From Pseudomonas sp. M47T1 (GTDB taxonomy: Bacteria; Pseudomonadota; Gammaproteobacteria; Pseudomonadales; Pseudomonadaceae), in NCBI RefSeq assembly GCF_000263855.1, contig NZ_AJWX01000014.1, positions 1 to 64,000 of the forward strand: a DNA stretch of 64,000 bases. Reading direction: 5' to 3'. Both the position numbers and the translations under genes were made by a program. Shown piece by piece: positions 1 through 8,280 of this stretch (position 1 is the first letter of the stretch; every line of letters begins with the position of its first letter). The notes beneath the pieces were generated by a model. That model saw only the letters and a list, made by a program, of their open reading frames with translations. It was not told the DNA's origin and did not search any database.

Positions 1-735
1 GACATACAGCACCACGGTAGCCGCCAGCATGAAGGTTATCGCTACGCTGATCTTGATGTCCGACACACCAAGAATGCCGTAGCGGAACGCGTTGACCATG
101 TGCAGCACCGGGTTCGCCAGCGACACGGTCTGCCAGAACGGTGGCAACAGGGTGATAGAGTAGAACACACCGCCCAGGTACGTCAGGGGAGTGAGCACGA
201 ACGTCGGGATGATCGAGATATCGTCGAAGTTGCGTGCGAACACGGCGTTGATGAAGCCCAGCAGCGAGAAGATGGTCGCCGTCAGGAGCACCACCAGCAG
301 GGTAATGCCCAGGTGATGCACCTGCAGATGGGTGAAGAACAGCGACAACAGGGTCACGATGATGCCTACCATCAAGCCACGCAGCACGCCGCCCACCACG
401 TAGCCGGTGAGAATGATGTGCGGCGACACTGGGGACACCATCAGCTCTTCAATGGAACGCTGGAATTTGCTGCCGAAGAAACTCGACACCACGTTGCCGT
501 AGGAGTTGGTGATCACCGACATCATGATCAAGCCCGGCACGATGTACTCCATGTAGGAGAAACCGCCCATGCCGCCGATCTGCCGGCCGATCAGGTTACC
601 GAAAATCACGAAATACAGGACCATGGTGATGGCCGGGGGCAGCAGGGTCTGGGGCCAGATGCGCATGAAACGGCGCACCTCGCGGTAGACGATGGTGTTC
701 AGCGCCACCCAGTTGGCTTTCACTTCGAAACTCAT
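1..735 (-). CDS. ABC-2 type transporter permease (3' end outside window)
   Basis: This is the membrane subunit of a YadH-type exporter, partner of the ATPase encoded just upstream on the same strand. The frame starts at ATG 735 inside the ATPase stop codon (ATGA overlap), so the two are translationally coupled. About 245 codons are visible, against about 256 for the family, so only the last few codons are missing. The translation begins MSFEVKANWVALNTIV and holds several long hydrophobic stretches typical of ABC-2 permeases, with conserved-looking loops around NSYGNVVSSFFGSKFQRSI and LTPLTYLGGVFY. The transported substrate is not known. It matches PA2811 in order and type. Confidence 0.9.
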   Translation of the reverse strand, partial: MSFEVKANWVALNTIVYREVRRFMRIWPQTLLPPAITMVLYFVIFGNLIGRQIGGMGGFSYMEYIVPGLIMMSVITNSYGNVVSSFFGSKFQRSIEELMVSPVSPHIILTGYVVGGVLRGLMVGIIVTLLSLFFTHLQVHHLGITLLVVLLTATIFSLLGFINAVFARNFDDISIIPTFVLTPLTYLGGVFYSITLLPPFWQTVSLANPVLHMVNAFRYGILGVSDIKISVAITFMLAATVVLYV

Positions 736-1664
736 ACGGCCACCTTCGCCAGATTTTTCTCCACCAGGGACACGAACAGCTCCTCCAGCCGGTTGGTTTT
801 ATTGCGCAGGCTCAGCACCTCGACCTGCTTCAAGGCCAGTTGGCCGAACAGCGCGGTGATGCCCACCTGCTTGTCCACCTGCACTTCCAAGGTGTGGGCG
901 TCGATCAGCCGACAGGGGTAACCGTCCAGCACTGGCGCTTGCGCCAGGTCGGACTTGAGGTCCAACAGGAAGGTTTCCACGTGCAGGGTACCCAGCAGCT
1001 TGCGCATGCTGGTGTTCTCGACAATGGTGCCGTGGTCGATGATGCCGATGTTGCGGCACAGCTGTTCAGCCTCTTCCAGGTAATGGGTGGTGAGGATGAT
1101 GGTGGTGCCTTGCTGGTTCAGCTCGGTCAGGAAGCTCCACATCGAACGGCGCAGCTCAATGTCCACCCCGGCGGTGGGTTCGTCGAGGATCAGCAGGCGC
1201 GGGTTGTGGATCAGTGCCCGGGCAATCATCAATCGACGCTTCATGCCGCCGGACAACGACCGCGACGGCACGTCACGCTTGTCCCACAGCCCCAATTGGG
1301 TCAGGTACTGCTCGGTACGTTCCCTGGCGATACGCGGCGCAATACCGTAGTAGCCCGCTTGCGTGACGACGATGTCGAAGGTTTTCTCGAACTGGTTGAA
1401 GTTGAACTCCTGGGGCACCACGCCGATGGAGCGCTTGAGCGCCGCCGGGTCACGGTCCAGGTCGTGACCGAAGATGTTCACCGTACCGCTGGTCTTGTTG
1501 ACCAGGGTCGAGAGAATCCCGATGGTGGTGGACTTGCCGGCCCCGTTAGGGCCAAGCAAGGCAAAGAAATCGCCTTCGGCCACGTCCAGGTCAATGCCCT
1601 TGAGGGCCTGGAAACCGTTGCCGTAGGTCTTGGTCAGCTGCCGGATGGACAGAGCAGAACTCAT
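732..1664 (-). CDS. ABC transporter ATP-binding protein (YadG type)
   Basis: This cytoplasmic ATPase energises the ABC-2 permease encoded immediately downstream. Visible motifs are Walker A (GPNGAGKS, about residues 38-45), the ABC signature LSGGMKRR near residue 140, Walker B LLILDEPTAGVD and the switch histidine in LTTHYLEEAEQL. I chose the ATG at 1664 (MSSALSIRQLTKTYG); a start five codons upstream (1679) is open but less family-like. The protein is about 310 residues, normal for the YadG/CcmA-type exporters. Its stop overlaps the permease start by four bases. The substrate is unknown, and nothing in the sequence points to a drug or a lipid. Confidence 0.93.
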   Translation of the reverse strand: MSSALSIRQLTKTYGNGFQALKGIDLDVAEGDFFALLGPNGAGKSTTIGILSTLVNKTSGTVNIFGHDLDRDPAALKRSIGVVPQEFNFNQFEKTFDIVVTQAGYYGIAPRIARERTEQYLTQLGLWDKRDVPSRSLSGGMKRRLMIARALIHNPRLLILDEPTAGVDIELRRSMWSFLTELNQQGTTIILTTHYLEEAEQLCRNIGIIDHGTIVENTSMRKLLGTLHVETFLLDLKSDLAQAPVLDGYPCRLIDAHTLEVQVDKQVGITALFGQLALKQVEVLSLRNKTNRLEELFVSLVEKNLAKVAV

Positions 1665-1808
1665 AGATAAACCATGCACCGAATAAGAAATAAAAAGAAA
1701 TGATCAACCCGGATACAGACGTCCGCGACTGTCACAACGTGCGGCGGGCATGACCAATGGTGCGTGCCCGCAACGCACAAGTACAGTGATGGACATTGAT
1801 AATGACTA

Positions 1809-2432
1809 TCAGGTCAACGCGGTCATGACCGCCTTGCGGTATGCGGGGCGCTGCTTCAGGCGCTCGTACCAGGCTTCCAGGTGGGGCATGGGCGCCCGCT
1901 CGATGGGCAACTCGAACCAGGCGTAGATGAACGGCCCCAGGACGAAGTCACCCATGCCCAACGCCTCCCCCGACAGGTAAGGCTGGTTCGCCAGGGCCTG
2001 GTCGGCCACGGCAAGCACCTCGGTGCACGCCGTGTGGGCGGCGTTGATCTGCGCCCAGTCCTGGCGCTCGGGCGGCGTGCGCAGCAGGCCCCAGAACAAT
2101 GGTTTGAAGGGGTCGGCCAAGGTCGAGGTGGTCCAGTCCATCCACTTGTCGGCTCCGGCACGTACAGCCGGATCGGCTGCATACCAGCCAGCGTCAACGC
2201 CATAACGGGCGCACAGGTAACGCACGATGGCGTTGGATTCCCACAGCACCAGGTCACCGTCTTCCAGCATCGGCACCCGGCCATTGGGGTTCTTGCTGCG
2301 GTAGTCCGGCTCGTCCACCAGGCCAAAGGCACCGCCGGCGTCGATGGCCTGATACGGCAGTTGCAACTCTTCGGCGCACCACAGCACCTTGCGGACGTTG
2401 GACGAGTTCTTGCGCCCCCACACCTTGAGCAT
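1809..2432 (-). CDS. Glutathione S-transferase family protein
   Basis: This is a 207-residue two-domain cytosolic GST. The N-terminal thioredoxin fold begins MLKVWGRKNSSNVRKVLWC, with Ser/Asn at the place where the activating residue lies in theta/zeta-like bacterial GSTs. The glutathione-gamma-glutamyl contact loop reads NGRVPMLEDGDLVLWESNAI, which is the classical cis-Pro (V-P) followed by E-S. The C-terminal helical domain carries the N-capping region LGMGDFVLGPF. It stands alone between the exporter operon and fadE. The substrate cannot be read from the sequence. By order it corresponds to PA2813 of P. aeruginosa. Confidence 0.9.
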   Translation of the reverse strand: MLKVWGRKNSSNVRKVLWCAEELQLPYQAIDAGGAFGLVDEPDYRSKNPNGRVPMLEDGDLVLWESNAIVRYLCARYGVDAGWYAADPAVRAGADKWMDWTTSTLADPFKPLFWGLLRTPPERQDWAQINAAHTACTEVLAVADQALANQPYLSGEALGMGDFVLGPFIYAWFELPIERAPMPHLEAWYERLKQRPAYRKAVMTALT

Positions 2433-2627
2433 TGCCTGTCTCCCTGCTGAATAGTCAGAGGAGTCTACTACCGTGCCGGGAATTGGGGGCGGGTTGGGCG
2501 TGGATTTTTTGCGCGTTCACGGCCACGAAACCCGCTGCAACGAACTACCCGACAGCACCGGGGTCACTTATCAGGCAAGCGGCTAAGCTGTTGCAGTGCG
2601 TCGCCGCGTCATCATGGAGGACTGAAT

Positions 2628-5075
2628 ATGCTGTTGTTGTGGATCGTGGTACTGATCATTGGCAGTGCCTGGCTGGCCCATCGCCGTGTGCCGCCGCTGC
2701 CGGCCATGGGCATCATTGCCGTGTACCTGTTGGCCATGGGCATGTTCAGCCGTGCCCCGGGCTGGCTGCTGGCCATTTTCTGGATACTGCTGGTGGCGGG
2801 CGCCCTGCCCTTGCTGCTGCCCGATCTGCGCCGCAAGCTGTTCACGGCTCCCCTGTTCAACTGGTTCCAGCGCACGTTGCCGCCCATGTCCCAAACTGAG
2901 CGCGAGGCCATCGATGCCGGCACCGTATGGTGGGACGGCCAGCTGTTCAGCGGCCGGCCTGACTGGCATACCCTGCTGGGCTACCCCAAGGCGCAACTGA
3001 CGGCAGAGGAACAAGCCTTTATCGACGGCCCTACTGAGGCACTGTGCGCCATGGTCAGCGACTGGCAGATTGGCCAGGACCTGGACCTGCCGCCCGCTGC
3101 CTGGGCGCATATAAAGGAACACGGCTTCTTTGCCCTGATCATTCCCAAGGAATTCGGCGGCAAGGGCTTTTCCGCCTATGCCCACTCCCAGGTGGCCATG
3201 AAACTGGCCACCCGCAGCGGCGACCTGGCCTCCACGGTCATGGTCCCCAACTCCCTGGGCCCTGCCGAATTGCTGCTGCACTACGGCACCGACGAGCAGC
3301 GTAATCACTACCTGCCACGCCTGGCCCGTGGCGACGACATTCCGTGTTTTGCCCTGACCGGCCCACTGGCCGGCTCGGACGCGGGCGCCATGCCCGACAC
3401 CGGGGTTATCTGCAAGGGCCAGTGGCAAGGCGAGGAAGTGCTGGGCCTGCGCCTGAACTGGGAAAAGCGCTACATCACCCTGGGCCCGGTGGCCACCCTG
3501 CTGGGCCTGGCGTTCAAGGCCTACGACCCTGAGCACCTGCTGGGCAACGAGGAAGACCTGGGCATTACCCTGGCGCTTATCCCCACCGACACACCCGGTG
3601 TGAACATTGGCCGCCGCCACCTGCCCCTGGGCGCGGCCTTCATGAACGGCCCCAACTCCGGCAAGGATGTGTTCGTGCCCCTTAGCTACCTGATCGGTGG
3701 CGAAGCGATGCTGGGCAAGGGCTGGATGATGCTGATGAACTGCCTGTCGGTGGGCCGTTCGATCTCGCTGCCGGCCGTGGGCACCGGCGCGGCCAAGTAC
3801 ACCAGCCTCGTCACCGGCCAGTACACCCAGGTTCGCGAGCAATTCAATGTGCCGCTGTCGGCCTTCGAGGGCATCCAGGCGGCGATGGCTCGCATAGGCG
3901 GCAACGCCTGGATGATGGACGCGGCGCGCATGCTCACCGCCAACGCGGTGGACCTGGGGGAAAAGCCTTCCGTGCTGTCGGCCATCCTCAAGTACCACCT
4001 GACCGAGCGCGGCCGCGAATGCATCAGCCACGCCATGGACGTGCATGGCGGCAAGGGCATCATCATGGGGCCCAACAACTACCTGGGCCGCAGCTGGCAG
4101 GGTGCGCCCATCTTCATCACCGTGGAAGGCGCCAACATTCTTTCGCGCAACCTGATGATCTTTGGCCAGGGCGCCATTCGCTGCCATCCGTTCGTGCTCA
4201 AGGAGATGGCCCTGGCCGCCCGCGAGGACAAGGCCCAGGCGCTGGTGGAGTTCGACGCCGTGCTGCTCAAGCACATCGGTTTTGCCGTCAGCAACGCCGC
4301 CAGCACCTTTGTCCTCAACCTGGGCCTGGGCCACTTCGAACATGCCCCCGGGGATAGCCTGAGCCAGGGTTACTTCCGCGCGCTCAACCGCCAGGCCGCC
4401 GCGTTTGCCCTGCTGGCCGACCTGAGCATGATGCTGCTGGGCGGCGAACTGAAACGCCGCGAACGCCTGTCGGCGCGCCTGGGCGACGTGCTCAGCAACC
4501 TGTACCTGAGTTCTGCCGCCCTCAAGCGCTACCACGACCTTAATTCCCCCGAGCACTTGCAACCCCTGCTGTGCTGGGCCATGGAAGAAAGCCTGGGCCA
4601 GGCCGAGCGCGCGCTGGACGAACTGCTGAGGAATTTCCCCAGCCGTGCACTGGGTGGCCTGATGCGCCTGGTGGTGTTCCCCTTTGGCCGTCGCCACACG
4701 GGGCCGTCCGACCGCCTGGACGCCGAAGTGGCAGCGATCATCGGCCGCGCCAAAGGCGACCCCACCCTGGAAGAATTGCTGGCTGGCTGCTATCGCCCGC
4801 ACGGCGAGGACGATCCGGTGGGCGCACTGCAAGTGGCGTACGACCTGTTGGCCGCCAGCCACCCGCTGCAGAAGAAAATGCACACGGCCTTCAAGGCCGG
4901 CCAATTCACCCCGGCGCCGGAACAAACCTTGATCGATGCCGCCCTTGATGCCGGCGTGCTGCAGGCAGGCGAAGCGCAAACCCTGCGCAAGGCCGAGGCT
5001 GCGAGGCGCCGGGTGATCGACGTGGATGATTTCGACAAACAGGAACTCACCGCCAGCGAAGGCCGCGTCCGCTGA
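2628..5075 (+). CDS. fadE: Acyl-CoA dehydrogenase FadE, membrane-tethered long form
   Basis: This enzyme catalyses the first step of fatty-acid beta-oxidation, FAD-dependent oxidation of acyl-CoA to trans-2-enoyl-CoA. It has 815 residues, close to E. coli FadE (814) and about twice the size of ordinary acyl-CoA dehydrogenases. Two or three hydrophobic helices occupy residues 1-70 and probably anchor it to the inner membrane. The dehydrogenase core follows: AHIKEHGFFALIIPKEFGG, the CFALTGPLAGSDAG flavin/substrate loop and the C-terminal helical domain with AMDVHGGKGIIMGPNNYLG. A further C-terminal domain of about 300 residues is specific to the FadE group. GGAGG lies seven bases before ATG 2628. 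By order it matches PA2815. Confidence 0.95.
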   Translation: MLLLWIVVLIIGSAWLAHRRVPPLPAMGIIAVYLLAMGMFSRAPGWLLAIFWILLVAGALPLLLPDLRRKLFTAPLFNWFQRTLPPMSQTEREAIDAGTVWWDGQLFSGRPDWHTLLGYPKAQLTAEEQAFIDGPTEALCAMVSDWQIGQDLDLPPAAWAHIKEHGFFALIIPKEFGGKGFSAYAHSQVAMKLATRSGDLASTVMVPNSLGPAELLLHYGTDEQRNHYLPRLARGDDIPCFALTGPLAGSDAGAMPDTGVICKGQWQGEEVLGLRLNWEKRYITLGPVATLLGLAFKAYDPEHLLGNEEDLGITLALIPTDTPGVNIGRRHLPLGAAFMNGPNSGKDVFVPLSYLIGGEAMLGKGWMMLMNCLSVGRSISLPAVGTGAAKYTSLVTGQYTQVREQFNVPLSAFEGIQAAMARIGGNAWMMDAARMLTANAVDLGEKPSVLSAILKYHLTERGRECISHAMDVHGGKGIIMGPNNYLGRSWQGAPIFITVEGANILSRNLMIFGQGAIRCHPFVLKEMALAAREDKAQALVEFDAVLLKHIGFAVSNAASTFVLNLGLGHFEHAPGDSLSQGYFRALNRQAAAFALLADLSMMLLGGELKRRERLSARLGDVLSNLYLSSAALKRYHDLNSPEHLQPLLCWAMEESLGQAERALDELLRNFPSRALGGLMRLVVFPFGRRHTGPSDRLDAEVAAIIGRAKGDPTLEELLAGCYRPHGEDDPVGALQVAYDLLAASHPLQKKMHTAFKAGQFTPAPEQTLIDAALDAGVLQAGEAQTLRKAEAARRRVIDVDDFDKQELTASEGRVR

Positions 5076-5143
5076 CGCTACAGACACACTTCCTCCCGGG
5101 CGCGTATACTCCCGCGCCCGTTTTGCTCAAGAGGACCCTCAAC

Positions 5144-5557
5144 ATGGCCACCCCTTATATCGACCACCAGCTTGTGCTGCTCGATCACCTGCGCGGCATC
5201 CTGGTTGCCCTGGGTGAAGCCGAACAGGTTCCCGAAGAAAGTCACGAGCTGTTCCTGGAGCGCTACGACGAACTACGCCTGGAGTTGCCCATCGACCCGG
5301 TTGCCAGTGCCTACCTGGGCCAGGACTTGATGTGCCAGATCATCCAGCGCTACCCGCAGATCGCCCACCTGATCCCGCGTGACCTGCTGTGGTTCTTCGG
5401 CGGTGACTGTCTGCACTACATGCCTGATGATGAAATTGACCTGTACCAGGCCCTGGAAGAGCGTCGTTTCGAAGCCGAGGAGAACGAAGAGCCGTTCGAC
5501 TGGAACCAGGAAAAGCACTTGCTGGCACTGTCGCTGCAGGACGACAGCAAGCATTGA
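5144..5557 (+). CDS. PA2817-family small acidic protein
   Basis: This is a 137-residue protein of unknown function, rich in Asp and Glu (for example PDDEIDLYQALEERRFEAEENEEP), with no signal peptide or membrane segment. The start ATG 5144 has AAGAGGA ahead of it; an in-frame codon at 5123 is open but lacks a ribosome site. The sequence and its place between fadE and the tRNA cluster correspond to the conserved Pseudomonas family named after PA2817 (from memory). A strong terminator at 5572-5599 follows the stop codon, so it ends its transcription unit. No catalytic motif is recognisable. Confidence 0.8.
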   Translation: MATPYIDHQLVLLDHLRGILVALGEAEQVPEESHELFLERYDELRLELPIDPVASAYLGQDLMCQIIQRYPQIAHLIPRDLLWFFGGDCLHYMPDDEIDLYQALEERRFEAEENEEPFDWNQEKHLLALSLQDDSKH

Positions 5558-5571
5558 TTTGACTGGGTACG

Positions 5572-5599
5572 AAAAAGCCGCTCGATGAGCGGCTTTTTT
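5572..5599 (+). terminator. Rho-independent terminator after the PA2817-family gene
   Basis: The stem AAGCCGCTC/GAGCGGCTT closes a short TGA-type loop and runs into a tract of six T. It lies 14 bases after the stop codon at 5557. Confidence 0.9.
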
Positions 5600-5651
5600 G
5601 TGTCTGTTGCAACGTCCATGGGCGGATAGCGGCAGTGTTTATAGCGCACAC

Positions 5652-5677
5652 AAAAACGCCGCTCAGTGAGCGGCGTT
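5652..5677 (-). terminator. Terminator of the tRNA operon (distal)
   Basis: The stem AACGCCGCTC/GAGCGGCGTT is followed on the minus strand by a T-rich tract. It lies just past the CCA end of the last tRNA-Gly and ends the leftward tRNA transcript. Confidence 0.85.
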
Positions 5678-5688
5678 CTTGATGAATT

Positions 5689-5764
<76 letters not shown>

Positions 5765-6041
5765 AGAAAGATAACGTACCAATTAGCTATCTTGTTGAAA
5801 TCATTGATTTTTATCAACGTTTCGATGGGACAGATTTTGAATCCATTCGAAGCTTTTGGCAAGCCCTTTTCAAAAAAAAAGTGATTTTTTTCACAGACTT
5901 ACCACAACTGGCTGCACGTCGCCCTTGTAGCTGATGCCAAACTGCACTGGCCCTATGCCCCGCCGAGCATCTTCAGTGGCCGTCAGCGCCAGCGCAGCTT
6001 GGCGGCAGTGCCTACACGAAAGTTTTTCACAGCTCAAACAA
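5765..6041. other. AT-rich spacer between tRNA-Gly copies
   Basis: No coding frame is convincing here. The left part is AT-rich with runs of A and T (5870-5895). The right part (5993-6015) contains one degenerate REP half (GCAGCTTGGCGGCAGTGCC) like the REP doublets elsewhere in the window. Confidence 0.5.
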
Positions 6042-6065
6042 AAACGCCGCTCAATGAGCGGCGTT
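6042..6065 (-). terminator. Terminator-like hairpin after tRNA-Gly copy 2
   Basis: AACGCCGCTC/GAGCGGCGTT with a short loop, nearly the same as the hairpin after tRNA-Gly copy 1. It sits inside the tRNA cluster, so copy 1 may depend on read-through or on its own promoter. The duplication of tRNA plus terminator suggests a tandem duplication. Confidence 0.75.
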
Positions 6066-6076
6066 CTTGATAAATA

Positions 6077-6152
<76 letters not shown>

Positions 6153-6155
6153 AAA

Positions 6156-6231
6156 TGGCGTCCCCTAGGGGACTCGAACCCCTGTTACCGCCGTGAAAGG
6201 GCGGTGTCCTAGGCCACTAGACGAAGGGGAC
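6156..6231 (-). tRNA. tRNA-Glu(TTC), copy 1
   Basis: 76 nt beginning GTCCCCTTCGTCTAG, anticodon loop CTTTCAC (TTC), encoded CCA. It is separated from tRNA-Gly copy 2 by three bases, so the pair is processed from one precursor. Confidence 0.97.
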
Positions 6232-6335
6232 ACGCTGCCCGGAACACATGGTGTGTGTTTCGGTGCCCAGAGCCGCATCCGAAGACTGGGTTCTGGTTTC
6301 ACTCAGCCTCGCTCGAAAGCAAGACCGTTTAAAAA

Positions 6336-6411
<76 letters not shown>

Positions 6412-6413
6412 AT

Positions 6414-6489
6414 TGGCGTCCCCTAGGGGACTCGAACCCCTGTTACCGCCGTGAAAGGGCGGTGTCCTAGGCCACTAGACGAAGGGGAC
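6414..6489 (-). tRNA. tRNA-Glu(TTC), copy 2 (promoter-proximal)
   Basis: 76 nt, anticodon TTC, encoded CCA. It is the first gene of the leftward operon, about 60 bases downstream of the TAGAAT promoter element. Confidence 0.97.
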
Positions 6490-6550
6490 ACGCTACAACT
6501 TCACTCCCTGCTGGCGTTTCGCTGTGTGCTTTACGCTGCAAGTGGCGCGC

Positions 6551-6579
6551 ATTCTAGGGGTGGTTTGAGAAGTCGTCAA
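6551..6579 (-). promoter_or_regulatory. Sigma-70 promoter of the tRNA operon with GC-rich discriminator
   Basis: On the minus strand TTGACG (6579-6574), a 17-base spacer and TAGAAT (6556-6551) form a near-consensus promoter. The bases that follow (GCGCGCC) are a GC-rich discriminator, the kind expected for stringently controlled stable-RNA genes. Confidence 0.85.
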
Positions 6580-6742
6580 CCCCCAATGATAAATTTATTT
6601 AAATCAATGACTTCCCTGCCGATAACCTCACTGAGCAGCGCTGTCAGGCCCAGTGCGACTGCCCTGCAAGGCAATAGCCACTATCCGGTCTGAGGCGAAG
6701 CCACTACACTCAAATGGAAGACAACCCGACGAGGCTTACACG

Positions 6743-7507
6743 GTGACACCACTTCTGATCACCCTGCTTATAGTAGCGGGCATCGTTATATTGATCGCCA
6801 TCGGTTACCTGAACAATGTGGTGGAGAACAACAAGCTGGAAAAGACCAAGCTCAAGCATGAGCTGGCCGACCGCTTGCGCCGCTGCGGCGAAATCACCGA
6901 AACTTTCCCTGGGCAACTGATGACCCCTGCGCTGAAGCTGTTGCTGACGCGCCTGGAGCTCAACCTCAACCAGCGCATTCTGTCCCAGGATAAAAGCAAC
7001 GCCGCGGTCAAGGCGCGCCTGGGTGAACTGGAAGCGGAAATCGCCAAGGGCGAAAGCATCTCGGTGAACAACCCGCCGGCGCCCATCCAGACCGAAGTGA
7101 AGGCCAAGGACGTTCGCTTTCTATTGGAAGCCCTGCACAGCCAGGTAACCCGCGCCGCCCAAGACGGCTTCCTGCCCGCCAACGAGGCGAAACACTGGAT
7201 TCGCGAGATTCGCCACATCCTGGTGCTGCTGCACATTGAGTTCTTCAATAATCTGGGCCAGGCCGCCTTGCAGGCCGAACAGCCTGGCCAGGCGCGCCTG
7301 GCGTTCGAGCGTGGCGTGCAGTACCTGCGCAAACAGCCGGAACCGGCGGTTTACCAGGAGCAGCTCAAGTACATGGAGAAACTGCTCGCCCGCGCCAACG
7401 CCCAGGTGCTGGACAGCACTGCGCCTACCGAGGACGATCAGAACGAATTGACTGAAGGGCTGAAAGAAGTCGAGCCCGAATGGAAGAAGAAAGTCATTTA
7501 CGACTGA
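6743..7507 (+). CDS. Membrane-anchored coiled-coil/helical protein, function unknown
   Basis: This 254-residue protein starts at GTG 6743 (VTPLLITLLIVAGIVIL), with GACGAGG upstream; the frame further upstream (from 6653) runs into the tRNA promoter and is unlikely to be coding. Residues 3-25 form one transmembrane helix. The rest is strongly helical and charged, with a coiled-coil-like segment (KLEKTKLKHELADRLRRC) and a TPR-like part near LGQAALQAEQPGQARLAFERGVQYL. It is likely attached to the inner membrane with the bulk in the cytoplasm. I do not recognise a named family. By position it would be a conserved Pseudomonas gene between the tRNA cluster and msrC. Confidence 0.75.
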   Translation: MTPLLITLLIVAGIVILIAIGYLNNVVENNKLEKTKLKHELADRLRRCGEITETFPGQLMTPALKLLLTRLELNLNQRILSQDKSNAAVKARLGELEAEIAKGESISVNNPPAPIQTEVKAKDVRFLLEALHSQVTRAAQDGFLPANEAKHWIREIRHILVLLHIEFFNNLGQAALQAEQPGQARLAFERGVQYLRKQPEPAVYQEQLKYMEKLLARANAQVLDSTAPTEDDQNELTEGLKEVEPEWKKKVIYD

Positions 7508-7518
7508 TCCCCCCGCAG

Positions 7519-7615
7519 GAGCCGCCGCAAGGCTGCGAAAAGGTCTGCAGGACCTTGGCGGTGTCATGCCGATCGAGGGCACGCTGTGCGCCTTCGCGGC
7601 CTGGCGGCAGCTCCC
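7519..7615. repeat. REPIN (REP doublet), type A
   Basis: Two inverted REP halves (GCCGCCGCAAGGCTGCG and CGCGGCCTGGCGGCAGC) flank a 60-base middle. The whole unit aligns along its length with the element at 45515-45619, including the middle (GGTCTGCAGGACCTTG against GGTTTGCAGGGCCTTG). Confidence 0.8.
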
Positions 7616-7621
7616 CTCGGC

Positions 7622-7768
7622 CTGTATGAAATGTATTCCAGCGCAGGTCAGGCAAGACGAAACAGGCGAGGAACGGCCGGGGTCGCGCTCCACTTTACCG
7701 GTTGTCAATGGAGCATTGCGAGCCTGTTTCCAGCGCAGCATGGCCGAGCTGGGATGCATTTCATACAG
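7622..7768. repeat. 147-bp element with 21-bp terminal inverted repeats
   Basis: The ends CTGTATGAAATGTATTCCAGC (7622-7642, one base over the inner 20) and its inverted partner (7748-7768) match at 19 of 21 positions. A second, inner inverted repeat GAAACAGGC/GCCTGTTTC lies at 7659-7667 and 7722-7730. There is no coding capacity. The layout resembles a miniature inverted-repeat element rather than a simple terminator; it lies between two convergent genes. Confidence 0.65.
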
Positions 7769-7797
7769 CGCCTAACAAAGCAGGTGCCGCCGCCGGC

Positions 7798-8280
7798 TCA
7801 GCAATCAGTGGAGCGCAGGAAGATTTCCACCATCTTTTCCATCCCCAACTGGTCCGCTTCGCTGAAGCGTGCCAGTTTCGGGCTGTCCAGGTCCAGCACC
7901 CCAATCAGGCGCCCTTCCTTGACCAATGGAATCACCAACTCGCTGTTCGAAGCACTGTCGCAGGCAATGTGGCCGGGGAAGGCGTGCACGTCTTCCACGC
8001 GTTGGGTCTGTCGAGTGGCCGCAGCGGCGCCGCACACGCCCTTGGAAAACGGGATGCGCACACAGGCCACCTGACCCTGGAACGGGCCCAGCACCAGCTC
8101 TTCGTCGCGGTTGATATAAAAGCCCGCCCAGTTCAGGTCATCCACATAGTTGTAGAGGAACGCCGAGAACTGCGAGGCGTTGGCAATGAAGTCACGCTCG
8201 TCGGCGAGCAGCGACTCCAGTTGCGCCGTCAGCATCGCGTAGCCTTCGAGGCCCTGGCCGGTGCTGTTCAAATCAATCAT
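7798..8280 (-). CDS. msrC: Free methionine-(R)-sulfoxide reductase (GAF fold)
   Basis: This enzyme reduces the R form of free methionine sulfoxide to methionine in the cytoplasm, using thioredoxin. The protein is 160 residues, one GAF domain, the usual size for this family. The family cysteines are visible: Cys73 in ACVRIPF, Cys83 in KGVCGAAA and Cys107 in HIACDSASNSELVIP; the last is normally the catalytic one. The start ATG 8280 overlaps the stop of the upstream ATPase gene (ATGA), so translation is coupled. It adds to the thiol and methionine repair genes in this block (msrB, glutathione peroxidase, ohr). Confidence 0.9.
   Translation of the reverse strand: MIDLNSTGQGLEGYAMLTAQLESLLADERDFIANASQFSAFLYNYVDDLNWAGFYINRDEELVLGPFQGQVACVRIPFSKGVCGAAAATRQTQRVEDVHAFPGHIACDSASNSELVIPLVKEGRLIGVLDLDSPKLARFSEADQLGMEKMVEIFLRSTDC

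Noticed and set aside
2583..5087. A very long open frame (834 codons) antisense to fadE
   Set aside because: It is the mirror of GC-rich codon use. The translation is low-complexity (Ala, Gln, Gly, His) and the sense frame encodes a clear FadE.
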